A stretch of 64,000 bases of DNA. It comes from Phycisphaerae bacterium. Its GTDB lineage: Bacteria; Planctomycetota; Phycisphaerae; UBA1845; Fen-1342. The translations under genes and the position numbers were made by a program. Positions 49,543 through 58,754 of the stretch are shown here, piece after piece. Position 1 is the first letter of the stretch, and each line of letters starts with the position of its first letter. The stretch spans positions 278,628-342,627 of the forward strand of contig JAUIEC010000004.1 in NCBI GenBank assembly GCA_030428945.1, read 5' to 3'. The notes beneath the pieces were generated by a model that was not told where the DNA came from, did no database searches, and was given only the letters and a program-made list of their open reading frames with translations.

Positions 49543-52443
49543 TCAGGGGCCGACCAGTTGGCGGAAGTCCTCGTGTTCGCGCAGCGGCGCGAAGGTCTGC
49601 GAGGCGGCCAGTTGCTCGGGGGTGAACAGGTCGCGGGCGACGCCCTGCTGGAGGACGCGGACGGCCTGCCCGGGCTGATCGGCGTTCATCAGGGCGACGG
49701 CGTAGTTGATCGCGACCGGGGCCTGGTCGGGAGCCAGTCGGTAGGCGAGAGCGTAGTCGGCGACGGCCGCGGACCAGTGGGCCTCGGCCCCGTAGCGGTT
49801 GCCGCGATCGCGGAGTTGCCGGACGACCTGTTCGAGCGTCTGCGTCTCGCGGAGTGCGACGAACGGCGGGCGGACGGCGCGGATCCGGGCGATGGCGGAC
49901 GGGTCCTCGGCGACCCGCGACGCGAGGGTGTTGAGTGCCTGGTAGGCGTGCACGCTGTCGGGGTCGGCGGCGTGGGCGGCCAGCAGGCGGTCGAGCAGTT
50001 CATCCGGGGTGAGGCTGGCGGTCTCGGGATCGTAGGCGAGTTCGGCGAGCGCGCGGCGGGCGTCCTGGATGCCGGCGATGCGGGCCCGGACTTCGCCGGC
50101 GGCCGGATCGGGGCGGTCGAGCCGGCAGACCTGTCCGAGAGGTGACTGCATCAGCCCGTAAAGCGCGCGACGCAGGTCGGTTCCGCGTTCGCTGAACATG
50201 TAGCGCGGCGCGGAGAACTCGAGCAGCGCGTTGTCGTCGGTGTGCAGGATCCCCTGCCCCGCCCAGGTGCGGAGCGTCTCGGTGCCGGTCACGAAGCGGC
50301 CGAGGAGTTGCTCAGGTTCGGCGAGGGCGATGCGGAAGAGGTCGGCCTGAACGTTTCCGGCGCAGCGTTCGCCGAGTGCGGAGAAGTCGGGGGTCGGCAT
50401 GTCCGCGGAGGCGAGGACGAGGTAGTCGTTGTCACCCATTTCCCAGAGCGAGGTGTGCGGGAAGACCTGCTGGAGCGTGCGGACGACGGTGCGGAAGTTG
50501 TCGACCGGCATCATGTAGCCCTGCATCCAGAAGGCGAGGATGCCGTCCGTGCCCAGGTGCGCGCGACAGAGTTCAAAGTACTCGCGGGTGAACAGGTTGG
50601 CGACGCCGGCGATCCAGGGGTTGGACGGCACCGAGATGATCACGTCGTAGGTGGCATCGGTGAGCAGCAGGTGGTTGCGACCGTCGGCCCGCAGCATGCG
50701 GACGCGCGGGTCGCGGGTGGCGTTGTTGTTGTAGCTGCTGAAGTGCTGCTCGGCCGCGTCGATGACGATCGCGCTGATCTCGACACTGTCGATCCGCGTC
50801 GGGGCGACGTGTTCGGTGACGGCCCCGAGGGTCATGCCGGAGCCGAGTCCGATGACGCAGACCTGCTGCGGGTCGGGATGCAGCAGCAGCGGAAGGTGGC
50901 CGAGGACGAGCTGGGTGGTCATGTCGGGCAGGCTGGTGGATGCGTCGGTCTTGGCGTTGACGCGGAGCGAGATCAGGCCGGGGTCAACCTCGGCGCGGGT
51001 GACCGAGACGGTCATGTCGACGCCTTCCTGGTAGGAGAGCAGTTCGACGCGGTCGGCGAGTCGGCGCGGATCGAAGCCGGCGATAAAGGGGCCGGAGGAC
51101 AGCACGTAGGGATCCCAGCGGCCGATGGTCAGGCCGATCGCGAGCGTGGCGACGGCGGCGACGATCGCGAGGGAGGCCCGCGGCGCGCGGGTCCGCCGGA
51201 GGAGCCAGACGCCGAGTCCGGCGTTGACGAGAGTGCCGAAGACGATCAGCGGCTGGGCGCCGAGCAGGCGGATCAGGACGAACCCGGCCAGGAACGAGCC
51301 GAGGATGGTGCCGATCGTGTTGACGCCGTAGAGGCGTCCGGTCGCGGCGCTGGCATCGTCGCCGGCCTCGGTCGCGAGGACGCGGGCGAAGAGCGGGAAG
51401 AGCAGTCCGAGCAGGAAGGTCGGGACGAAGGTGACGGCGATGACGAGCGTGAACTGGGCGGCCAGGAGCAGGTCGTAGTTCTGGGCGAATCGTTCGACCA
51501 GCCAGTACACGAGGATCGGCGCAGCGCCGGTCACCGGCAGGACCAGCGCGGCCGCGAGTCCGATGCCGGTCTGGGCCCAGCCGATGGCGGTCAGCGGCTG
51601 ACGGAGGCGATCGACGAAGCGGGCGGCGACGAGGCTGCCGACGGCGAGTCCGAGGATGAAGGCGGCCAGGATGCAGGTGAACGAGTAGGTGCTGGACCCG
51701 AGGGACATGACCAGGGCGCGGGTCCAGGCGATCTGGTAGGCCATGGCGACGAAGCCGGAGGCGGCGCAGGTGACCAGGACGGCGCGTCCGGTGGCGGCGC
51801 TGCGGGCGGTGGCCGGCGCGGGGGTCGCGACGGGGACCTGTCGGCGGAGTGCGGCGAGGGCGATCAGTCCGATCAGCAGGTTGCTGGCGGCGGCGATGCG
51901 GGTGGCCTGGGCGAGTCCGAAGACGGGGATCAGGACGAAACCGCTGGCGAGGACGCCGACCATGGCGCCGAGGGTGTTGATGCCGTAGAGCAGGCCGACC
52001 GCGCGTCCGGGCGAGGATTCGGTGGCGCTGATGTAGCGGACCAGGATCGGGAGGGTGGCGCCCATCGCGGTGGTCGGCAGGACGAGCAGAACGGCGCCGA
52101 CGATGAAACGGGCGGCATTCAGGAGTCCGGGTGTTTCGGCGACGAGCGGGTACAACTGGCGATAGAGCGGTTCGGCCGCGTCGAGCATGGCCGGAACGGC
52201 GAGGGCGTAGAGTCCGATGAACAGTTCGAGCAGTCCGTAGGCGAGGCCGGGGCGCCGGACGCGGCCGGCCCAGCGTCCGGCGAGATAGCTGCCGAGTCCG
52301 AGTCCGCCCATGAAGGCGACGAGGACGGTGGTGATGGCGTAGGTGGTTCCGCCGAAGACGAAGACCAGTTCGCGCGTCCAGATCAGTTCGTAGACCAGGC
52401 CGGTGGCGCCGGACGTCAGGAAGAGCAGGATCAGCAGGAGCAT
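49543..52443 (-). CDS. fused membrane (MFS-like)/spermidine-synthase-like protein with TPR tail
   Basis: 966 residues. About fourteen membrane spans in two blocks, each opening with similar sequence (SGATGLVYELIWTRELVFVFGGTTYAITTVLVAFMGGLGLG), are followed by a Rossmann methyltransferase/aminopropyltransferase-like domain: VCVIGLGSGMTLGAVTEHV, DSVEISAIVIDAA, RVRMLRADGRNHLLLTDATYDVIISVPSNPWIAG. The catalytic D-x-x-D-P of spermidine synthase is changed to S-V-P-S-N-P, so aminopropyl transfer is doubtful. The last 250 residues carry TPR-like helices. Such fusions are common in planctomycetes and deltaproteobacteria and remain uncharacterised. The next gene upstream on this strand is a paralogue. 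Confidence 0.85.
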   Translation of the reverse strand: MLLLILLFLTSGATGLVYELIWTRELVFVFGGTTYAITTVLVAFMGGLGLGSYLAGRWAGRVRRPGLAYGLLELFIGLYALAVPAMLDAAEPLYRQLYPLVAETPGLLNAARFIVGAVLLVLPTTAMGATLPILVRYISATESSPGRAVGLLYGINTLGAMVGVLASGFVLIPVFGLAQATRIAAASNLLIGLIALAALRRQVPVATPAPATARSAATGRAVLVTCAASGFVAMAYQIAWTRALVMSLGSSTYSFTCILAAFILGLAVGSLVAARFVDRLRQPLTAIGWAQTGIGLAAALVLPVTGAAPILVYWLVERFAQNYDLLLAAQFTLVIAVTFVPTFLLGLLFPLFARVLATEAGDDASAATGRLYGVNTIGTILGSFLAGFVLIRLLGAQPLIVFGTLVNAGLGVWLLRRTRAPRASLAIVAAVATLAIGLTIGRWDPYVLSSGPFIAGFDPRRLADRVELLSYQEGVDMTVSVTRAEVDPGLISLRVNAKTDASTSLPDMTTQLVLGHLPLLLHPDPQQVCVIGLGSGMTLGAVTEHVAPTRIDSVEISAIVIDAAEQHFSSYNNNATRDPRVRMLRADGRNHLLLTDATYDVIISVPSNPWIAGVANLFTREYFELCRAHLGTDGILAFWMQGYMMPVDNFRTVVRTLQQVFPHTSLWEMGDNDYLVLASADMPTPDFSALGERCAGNVQADLFRIALAEPEQLLGRFVTGTETLRTWAGQGILHTDDNALLEFSAPRYMFSERGTDLRRALYGLMQSPLGQVCRLDRPDPAAGEVRARIAGIQDARRALAELAYDPETASLTPDELLDRLLAAHAADPDSVHAYQALNTLASRVAEDPSAIARIRAVRPPFVALRETQTLEQVVRQLRDRGNRYGAEAHWSAAVADYALAYRLAPDQAPVAINYAVALMNADQPGQAVRVLQQGVARDLFTPEQLAASQTFAPLREHEDFRQLVGP

Positions 52444-52467
52444 GGCGGGAGGCGCCTCCTCAACCGG

Positions 52468-55400
52468 TCAGTCGGCGTAGCGCTCGAGCAGGGCCTGGAA
52501 GCGCGGGTCGTTGCGGATGCCGGCCAGCGAGTCGTTCTCGGCGAGTTCGCGGGCGGAGACGGCCTGGTGTTCGAGGCTCCAGGCGAAGCGCTTGAGGGCC
52601 TCGTCGAAGTCCTGGGCGAAGACGGCGAACTGCCCGCGAAGGAACTGGGCGCTGGCGAGGTCGGGGTCGCGGGCAAGCAGGCCCTCGAGCAGCGCGATGG
52701 CCTGGTCGAGTCGTCCGGAGCGTGAGTAGCTGACGGCGAGGGCCTGGGCGAGTTCGGGGCTGTCGCGAAGGGCGAGCGCGGCCTCGAAGTATTCGCTGGC
52801 CATGTACCAGAGGTCGAGGCCGGCGGCCTGTTGTCCGAGGGCGGTGTTGAAGCGGGCGATCTCGGGGAGGGTCCCGCCCTGGAGAGGCGCGAGCATCGGG
52901 CCGCGATAGCCGTTGAGTTCTTCGAGGTACGGTCGCGCCTGGGGATTGTGCTGCAGGTCGGGGGCGTCGGTCTGGATGCGTTTGAGCAGCGCGTGGAAGT
53001 TGTAGCTGACGCCGATGTTGCCGGGGTCGGTGCGGTAGGCGTCGACGTAGGCCTTGAGTTGCGCGAGGACGTCTCCGCTGCGTTCGGCGGCGAGGGCCTG
53101 GTCGCGGAGTCGGCGGGCGGCGGCGGCCCGCTCGACGCGATCGCGGACGTTCCGGTGGGCCGGTGCGTCGGGATTCGAGGCGAGCAGGTCGTCGAAGGGC
53201 GAGTGCTGGCGGTCGGCCAGGGCGGCGGCGATCTCGTAGGACTCGCTGGCGAACAAGCGGGTCGGGGCCGAGAACTCGAGGCGGGCGTTGTCATCGGTGT
53301 GCAGCGGCGCATCGGCGGCCCAGGTGCGGAGGGCCTGGTCGGATGCGATGAACGCGCCGAGGAACTGTCCGGGGTGGTTGATTCCGAGACGGTGCAGGTC
53401 GGCCCGGACGCGCGGCGCGCCGAGTCGGCGGAGGACGGCGCCGAGGTCCACCTGGATGGGTTCGGCGGTGCAGACGAAGAGGTAGTCGCCGCCGGCGGTG
53501 TCCCAGACGGTCAGGTAGCCGAACGACTCTCCGAGCGTGCGGACGATCATGCGGAACTCGTCGAGTCCGGTGCTGTAGGCCTGGACCCAGCAGACGAACA
53601 CGCCGCCGGCCTTGAGTCGCTGGCGGACAAGCTGAAAGTATTCGTGGGTGAACAGATTGGCGACGCCGGCGACCCACGGGTTGGACGGCTGCGAGATGAT
53701 CACGTCGTACATGCGGTCGGTCAGCAGCAGGTGGTTGCGGCCGTCGGCCCGGTGGATCTCGAGGCGCGGGTCCTGCAGGGCCTGGCCGGTGTAGTCCTCG
53801 AACCAGGTGGCACCGTTGATGACTTCCTCGCTGATCTCGACGCAGTCGATCGTGGTGACGCCCGGGTGGCAGGCGAGGGCCCCGAGGGTCAGTCCGCCGC
53901 CGAGTCCGATCAGGCAGGTGTCGCCGCCGCCGGCCGCCGAGAGGATCGGGCCGAGGTGTCCGAGCATCAGCATGTTCGGCATGTCGGCCAGAGTGGTCGA
54001 GGCGTCGGTCTTTCCGTTGACGCTCATCGAGATGAACTCGGGGTTGGCGGCTTCGCGCTGGACGCAGACGGTCAGGTCGGCGCCGTCCTCGTAGTAGAGG
54101 ATCTCGCGTTCGATGGCGGCGGTCTGCCGGCCGAGGAACGGGGCCGAGGTGATCAGGGCGCGATCCCAGGTTCCGAAGCCGAAGGCCAGGACGGGGATCA
54201 GCAGCAGCGCGCCGGCGGCGACGGCCGGGCGGGCGAGGGTTGCGGGGCGCAGGGCGCGGGCCTGGGTGAGCAGCCAGAGGCCGGTGACGCCGTTCAGTGC
54301 GGCGGCGAGCCAGACGGAGCCTTCGAGTCCGAACTGGCTGCGGATGAGGATGAACCCGGCGAGGAACGAGCCGACGATCGTGCCGGCGGTGTTGACGAGG
54401 TAGGCGCGTCCGGCGGCCTGGCTGGCATCGCCCTCGTGTCCGGCGATCAGCCGGGTGACGAGCGGGAAGACGCCGCCGATCAGGAAGGTCGGGACGAAGA
54501 CCAGGGCGATGACCAGGGCGAACTCGGTGGCCAGCAGCAGGCCCCACTGTCCGCGGAGGCTCTCGACGAGTTCGGCGACCAGCAGCGGCACGTAGCCGAG
54601 GACCGGTACGACAATGACGGCGGCGATGGCGATCGCGATCTGGAGCCAGCCGAGGACGGCGAGCGGTTCGCGTAGCCGGTCGATGCGCCGGGCGAGCACG
54701 AGACTGCCGAGGGCGAGGCCGAGGATGAAGGCGGCCAGGATGGCGGTGAACGAGTAGGTGCTGGAGCCGATCGACATGACCAGCGCGCGGGTCCACATGA
54801 TCTGGTAGACCATCGCGGCGAACCCTGAGATGGCGAAGGTCAGCAGGACGCCGCGACGCAGTTCGGGGCTGAGCAGGTCGGCGGCGCCGGTGCGGTCGGC
54901 CGGTGGCGGGCGGACGGGCAGATCAGCTTCGAGGCGGAGGACGAAGATGGCGAGGATGCCGACGGCGAGGTTGGCGGCCGCGGCGGTCCAGGTGGTGGCG
55001 ACCAGTCCGATCGTGGGGATCAGGAAGAAACCGGTGGCGACGACGCCGAACACGGCACCAAGCGTGTTGATGCCGTAGAGCAGACCGACGGAGTAGCCGA
55101 CGGTGGCCCCGCGGGCCGAGACGTAGCGGATCAGGATCGGCAGGGTTGCCCCCATGCAGAAGGTGGGCAGCAGCAGGCCGAGGGCGCAGAGCACGAAGCG
55201 GAGCGCGGTAAGGACGAACGGGATCTCGGCCAGGCCGGGGTAGATCGCCCGGTAGAGCGGTTCGGCCAGGCCGAGGAGAATCGGGACGAGCAGCGCATAG
55301 CCGCCGATGACGAGTTCGAGCAGTCCGTAGACGCGGCCGGGCTGTCGCATGCGTGCGGCGACGCGTCCGGCGAAGTAACTGCCGAGTCCGAGCCCGCCCA

Positions 55401-55533
55401 TGAAGGCGACGAGGACGGTGGTGATGGCGTAGGTGGTTCCGCCGAAGACGAAGATCAGCTCGCGCGTCCAGATCAGTTCGTAGACCAGGCCGGTCGCGCC
55501 GGAGAGGAAGAAGAGAACCAGGAGCAGCGGCAT
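52468..55533 (-). CDS. fused membrane/spermidine-synthase-like protein, paralogue of the adjacent gene
   Basis: 1021 residues from ATG 55533. The first 60 residues are almost identical to the downstream paralogue (SGATGLVYELIWTRELIF, then TTVLVAFMGGLGLGSY), and the whole architecture is shared: paired membrane blocks, a Rossmann domain (TCLIGLGGGLTLGALACH, DCVEISEEVINGATWF, EIHRADGRNHLLLTDRMYDVIISQPSNPWVAGVANLF), and a helical repeat tail of about 330 residues. This copy is 55 residues longer, mainly in the tail. The intergenic gap is only 24 bases, so the two are probably co-transcribed products of a tandem duplication. Substrate unknown. Confidence 0.85.
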   Translation of the reverse strand: MPLLLVLFFLSGATGLVYELIWTRELIFVFGGTTYAITTVLVAFMGGLGLGSYFAGRVAARMRQPGRVYGLLELVIGGYALLVPILLGLAEPLYRAIYPGLAEIPFVLTALRFVLCALGLLLPTFCMGATLPILIRYVSARGATVGYSVGLLYGINTLGAVFGVVATGFFLIPTIGLVATTWTAAAANLAVGILAIFVLRLEADLPVRPPPADRTGAADLLSPELRRGVLLTFAISGFAAMVYQIMWTRALVMSIGSSTYSFTAILAAFILGLALGSLVLARRIDRLREPLAVLGWLQIAIAIAAVIVVPVLGYVPLLVAELVESLRGQWGLLLATEFALVIALVFVPTFLIGGVFPLVTRLIAGHEGDASQAAGRAYLVNTAGTIVGSFLAGFILIRSQFGLEGSVWLAAALNGVTGLWLLTQARALRPATLARPAVAAGALLLIPVLAFGFGTWDRALITSAPFLGRQTAAIEREILYYEDGADLTVCVQREAANPEFISMSVNGKTDASTTLADMPNMLMLGHLGPILSAAGGGDTCLIGLGGGLTLGALACHPGVTTIDCVEISEEVINGATWFEDYTGQALQDPRLEIHRADGRNHLLLTDRMYDVIISQPSNPWVAGVANLFTHEYFQLVRQRLKAGGVFVCWVQAYSTGLDEFRMIVRTLGESFGYLTVWDTAGGDYLFVCTAEPIQVDLGAVLRRLGAPRVRADLHRLGINHPGQFLGAFIASDQALRTWAADAPLHTDDNARLEFSAPTRLFASESYEIAAALADRQHSPFDDLLASNPDAPAHRNVRDRVERAAAARRLRDQALAAERSGDVLAQLKAYVDAYRTDPGNIGVSYNFHALLKRIQTDAPDLQHNPQARPYLEELNGYRGPMLAPLQGGTLPEIARFNTALGQQAAGLDLWYMASEYFEAALALRDSPELAQALAVSYSRSGRLDQAIALLEGLLARDPDLASAQFLRGQFAVFAQDFDEALKRFAWSLEHQAVSARELAENDSLAGIRNDPRFQALLERYAD

Positions 55534-55600
55534 GCCGGCCTCGCGGGAGACGAACCAAATGGGACGCAAGTCTTGTGAACTGCGGAGTATAGCGGAAAGG

Positions 55601-55724
55601 AGGGAGCGAGGGAGGAAGGGAGCCGGGGAGCGCGGAAAGAGCCCTCCCGCGGATGCGATTGAGGGGCGAAGCCCGGATCACCACGCAGCCGACCCTGTTC
55701 CCCTGCTTGCTCCCTGGCTCCCTC
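55601..55724. repeat. inverted octamer array between two minus-strand genes
   Basis: Four octamers in register at 55601-55632: AGGGAGCG, AGGGAGGA, AGGGAGCC, GGGGAGCG. The opposite orientation appears at about 55704-55724 as TGCTCCCT GGCTCCCT. The two arms can pair over roughly 20 bases, forming a cruciform or terminator-like hairpin just downstream of the gene ending at 55729. Confidence 0.7.
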
Positions 55725-55728
55725 CCCC

Positions 55729-56244
55729 TCAGGCCCAGGCGGCGCCGAGGGCGGAGGCGGCGATCAGGAACGTGGCGGCGGCGATGGCGAGGACGATGAA
55801 CTCCCAGGCGGCGGCGAGGGTGGCGATGATGCCGGCCGCGTGGAACAGGTTGGGGTCGGGCTGGCCGCGCCAGGTACCGAGAACGAGGGTGAGTCCGGCG
55901 AGTCCGAGGATGGTGGCGGTGGCGCGGCAGAGGAAGATGTTCTGGCGGCGTTTCTTGCGGGCTTCGCGGGCGGCGATGATCTCGGGGTCCTCGGTCTTGT
56001 GGGCGTCGACCAGGAGGCGTCCGATCTGGAAGCGGAAGCCGGTCTCGCGGGGGGCGTGGTCGACGGCGGCCGGGTCGATCCAGCCCCACCAGATGGGAGG
56101 CTCGCGGTAGACGGCCAGGGGCAGCAGCGCGACGACGAAGCCGACCAGTCCGCAGGCGAGTGCGGCTTTGAGCAGCGTGTTGGGCGGCGGCGGCGCGGGC
56201 ACGGTTCGGCTCCGGGGAGAACGCGTGGAGACCCTTACGTTCAT
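55729..56244 (-). CDS. membrane protein of unknown function
   Basis: 171 residues. A proline-rich start is followed by a membrane span (LLKAALACGLVGFVVALLPLAVY), a WWGWIDPAAVDHAPRETGFRFQIGRLL stretch, a charged loop (EIIAAREARKKRRQ) and two or three further spans (ATILGLAGLTLVLG, IIATLAAAWEFIVLAIAAATFLIAAS). I do not recognise the family. It lies between the sigma-54 activator and the duplicated membrane genes on the same strand. Confidence 0.6.
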   Translation of the reverse strand: MNVRVSTRSPRSRTVPAPPPPNTLLKAALACGLVGFVVALLPLAVYREPPIWWGWIDPAAVDHAPRETGFRFQIGRLLVDAHKTEDPEIIAAREARKKRRQNIFLCRATATILGLAGLTLVLGTWRGQPDPNLFHAAGIIATLAAAWEFIVLAIAAATFLIAASALGAAWA

Positions 56245-56275
56245 CGGCGGCGGGGGTGGGGGGAGTTTAGCGGAC

Positions 56276-56312
56276 GGAGCCAGGGGGCAAGAAGTGGCAA
56301 GGAGGTGAGCGG
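56276..56312. repeat. short degenerate octamer-like run
   Basis: GGAGCCAG GGGGCAAG AAGTGGCAAGGAGGTGAGCGGG lies between the membrane-protein gene and the sigma-54 activator gene. It is a weak member of the repeat family. Confidence 0.35.
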
Positions 56313-56371
56313 GTCGCGGACGGGCTGTTTCCGGGACCGTGGCTCGGGGGGCTGTGCCGCTGCTGGTGCTT

Positions 56372-57880
56372 TCAGTCGGGTTTGCGGATGCCGTATTTGC
56401 GCAGTCGGTAACGGAGGTTGTCGCGGCTGATGCTGAGGGCCTGGGCGGCGCGGGTCTGGTTCCAGTCGTTTTCTTCGAGGGCTTTGACGATCATGGCTTT
56501 TTCGTAGCCTTCGAGGGCGGAGACGCCCTGCTCTTCGGGCGGGTCGTCTTCGGGGGTGCCGGCGATCTCGCGGGGGAGGACATCGGGTGCGATTTCGCCG
56601 CTGTCGCACATCAGGACGGAGCGCTCGATGACGTTGCGCATCTCGCGGATGTTGCCGGGCCAGCGGTAGGCGCAGAACAGTTCCATGGCCCGCTGCCCGA
56701 CGGTGGGCCTGATCCAGCCGAGATCGGCGGCGGTCTTCTCGGCGAAGTAGTTGATCAGCAGCGGGATGTCGTCGCGGCGCTCGCGAAGCGGCGGCAACTG
56801 CACCGGGAAGACGTTCAGGCGGTAGTAGAGATCCTCGCGGAACTCGCCGTCGGCGATCGCCTTCGGCAGGTCGCGGTTGGTGGCCGCGATGATCCGGACG
56901 TCGGTGGTGATCGTGGCGTTGCCGCCGACGCGGACGAACTCGCGTTCCTGGAGAACGCGAAGCAGCTTGATCTGGGTCGAGGGGCTGACGTCGCCGATCT
57001 CGTCGAGGAAGAGCGTGCCGCCGTCGGCGAGTTCGAAACGGCCGAGCTTGGTGCTGGTGGCGCCGGTGAAGGCGCCGGCCTCGTGTCCGAACAGTTCGCT
57101 CTCGAGCAGCGTCTCGGGAAGCGCGGCGCAGTTGATGGCGATGAACGGCTTGCTGGCGCGCGGGCTGTGGTTGTGGACCCGGCGGGCGCTGAGTTCCTTG
57201 CCGGTGCCGGTCTCGCCGAGCAGCAGCACGGTCGCGTTGGTTTCGGCGACGCGATCGATCAGCTTGAGGGCGGCCTGCAGGCTGGCGCTGTTGCCGATGA
57301 TCGGGTCTTCGTTGCTCGCGGCCCGGCGATGGCCCTGGTTCTCCTTCTTGAGCGACTCGTGCATCTGGGCGTTGGTGGCGCTGACGGCCGCGAGGTTGGC
57401 GAAAAGCTGCAGGACCTCGAGATCCTGGTCGCTGAAGTCCTGGCCGTTGCGCTTGTTGATCAGTTCGACGACACCGATGACCTCGTCGCGATGCGTCAGC
57501 GGCGCGGCCGCGAGGCTGCGGGTGACGAACGAGAGTTTCTCGTCGATGCCCTGGTAGAAGTCGGGGTGATTGCGGGCGTTGATCGAGAGTTCGGGTCGGC
57601 CGCTGGCGACGACGCGCCCGGCGATGCCGAGGGTGACGTCGAACTCCTGTCCGATCAGGGTCGCGGCCTGCTGTCCGACGGCGGCCCGGAAGATCAGCTT
57701 GCCGCGGCGGGCGTCGACCAGCAGGACGGAACTGGCCTCGGCCCCGAGCAGGTTGGCGGCGCAGGCGGCGATCTGCTGGAGGACCTCGTCGAGATCGAGG
57801 GTCGCGTTGATGGCGGCCGAGGCCTCGACGAGGACGGCGAGGGTGCGTTCGTCAATCGAGCCGGGCACGGAGAGGGACAT
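56372..57880 (-). CDS. sigma-54-dependent transcriptional activator with GAF sensor
   Basis: 502 residues. A GAF domain (about residues 10-175; LDLDEVLQQIAACAANLLGAEASSVLLVD, LINKRNGQDFSDQDLEVLQLFANLAAVS) is followed by an AAA+ sigma-54 interaction domain: Walker A LLGETGTGKELSARRVH, the sigma-54 contact loop GAFTGA in GHEAGAFTGATSTKLGRF, Walker B GGTLFLDEIGD, and the arginine finger region REDLYYRLNVFPVQLPPLRERRDD. A Fis-type HTH ends the protein (ALEENDWNQTRAAQALSISRDNLRYRLRKYG). It has no receiver domain, so it senses a small ligand or protein directly, as in FhlA or NifA. It diverges from the ECF sigma gene. No -24/-12 site was found nearby. Confidence 0.94.
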   Translation of the reverse strand: MSLSVPGSIDERTLAVLVEASAAINATLDLDEVLQQIAACAANLLGAEASSVLLVDARRGKLIFRAAVGQQAATLIGQEFDVTLGIAGRVVASGRPELSINARNHPDFYQGIDEKLSFVTRSLAAAPLTHRDEVIGVVELINKRNGQDFSDQDLEVLQLFANLAAVSATNAQMHESLKKENQGHRRAASNEDPIIGNSASLQAALKLIDRVAETNATVLLLGETGTGKELSARRVHNHSPRASKPFIAINCAALPETLLESELFGHEAGAFTGATSTKLGRFELADGGTLFLDEIGDVSPSTQIKLLRVLQEREFVRVGGNATITTDVRIIAATNRDLPKAIADGEFREDLYYRLNVFPVQLPPLRERRDDIPLLINYFAEKTAADLGWIRPTVGQRAMELFCAYRWPGNIREMRNVIERSVLMCDSGEIAPDVLPREIAGTPEDDPPEEQGVSALEGYEKAMIVKALEENDWNQTRAAQALSISRDNLRYRLRKYGIRKPD

Positions 57881-58138
57881 CTGCTGAACTCCCGGACGGG
57901 AGCGGGCGAGCGCGGGCGCGAGGGAGCACGGCGGGTATGCCGGACCTGCTCGACCTCGGCTGCCCCGGGCTGCCTGGCCCCGTTTTTCGTATTATGCCGG
58001 TGCATCGCCGGCTGCCAAGCTGAGGCGCGGCGTCCGGGATTCCGATAAAGTAACAGACAAGGGGCACGAGGTGTGATCCGGCCCGGGTACGGAATTCTGA
58101 CGAACCGGCCGCGGGCGGCTTCCGTATGAGTAGGGAAC
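57881..58138. other. divergent intergenic region between the sigma-54 activator and ECF sigma genes
   Basis: 258 bases with no gene. A GGGAG ribosome-binding site for the activator lies at the left end. Near the right end GTATGAGTAGGGAAC precedes the ECF sigma GTG. I see no clear sigma-70 or sigma-54 promoter. Confidence 0.3.
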
Positions 58139-58723
58139 GTGGAACGCAAGGCTGATGTTGAACTGCTGCAGCGTCATCTGGCCGGTGTGCCGGGTGCCTT
58201 CGAAGAGCTGGTAAGTCGGTATACCGACGAGCTCTACGGGTTTCTGTGCCGGTTCGTCGGGAACGCGACCGCGGCCGAGGACATCATCCAGGACGCCTTC
58301 GTCCAGGTGCATGTGGCGGCGGAGAGTTTCGATCAGAGCCGGGCGTTTCGGCCGTGGCTGTACACGATTGCGGCGAACAAGGCCCGTGATTATCTGCGGG
58401 CGAAGGGTCGCCGGCAGGAGTATTCGCTCGAGGGGTCCGCGACGGCGGACGAGGACGGACCGTCCCCCGGGCAGAATCTCGAGGCTGCCGATCGTGCGGT
58501 TGCGGAAGAGGTGGATGACCGCGAACGGAATGCGGCCGTCCGCGAGATGGTGGATCAGATGCCGGAGCATCTGCGGCTGATCCTGGTACTGGGGTATTTC
58601 CAGCAGCTTCCGTACGCCCAGATTGCGGAGATCCTGGAGATTCCGGTGGGGACGGTCAAATCGCGGCTGCATTCGGCGGTCAGCCATTTCGGAAAGCTAT
58701 GGAAGCAGCGTGTCGAAGCCTGA
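58139..58723 (+). CDS. RNA polymerase ECF-type sigma factor
   Basis: 194 residues from GTG 58139. Sigma region 2 is FEELVSRYTDELYGFLCRFVGNATAAEDIIQDAFVQV with the -10 recognition helix RAFRPWLYTIAANKARDYLRAK. A long acidic linker (SATADEDGPSPGQNLEAADRAVAEEVDD) leads to region 4: MPEHLRLILVLGYFQQLPYAQIAEILEIPVGTVKSRLHSAVSHF, which binds the -35. It lies 31 bases upstream of an anti-sigma-like gene, the usual ECF pairing. The long linker is typical of several planctomycete ECF groups. Confidence 0.93.
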   Translation: MERKADVELLQRHLAGVPGAFEELVSRYTDELYGFLCRFVGNATAAEDIIQDAFVQVHVAAESFDQSRAFRPWLYTIAANKARDYLRAKGRRQEYSLEGSATADEDGPSPGQNLEAADRAVAEEVDDRERNAAVREMVDQMPEHLRLILVLGYFQQLPYAQIAEILEIPVGTVKSRLHSAVSHFGKLWKQRVEA

Positions 58724-58754
58724 GGGGTCTGCGGCGCGCGACGGCGAGGTACGA

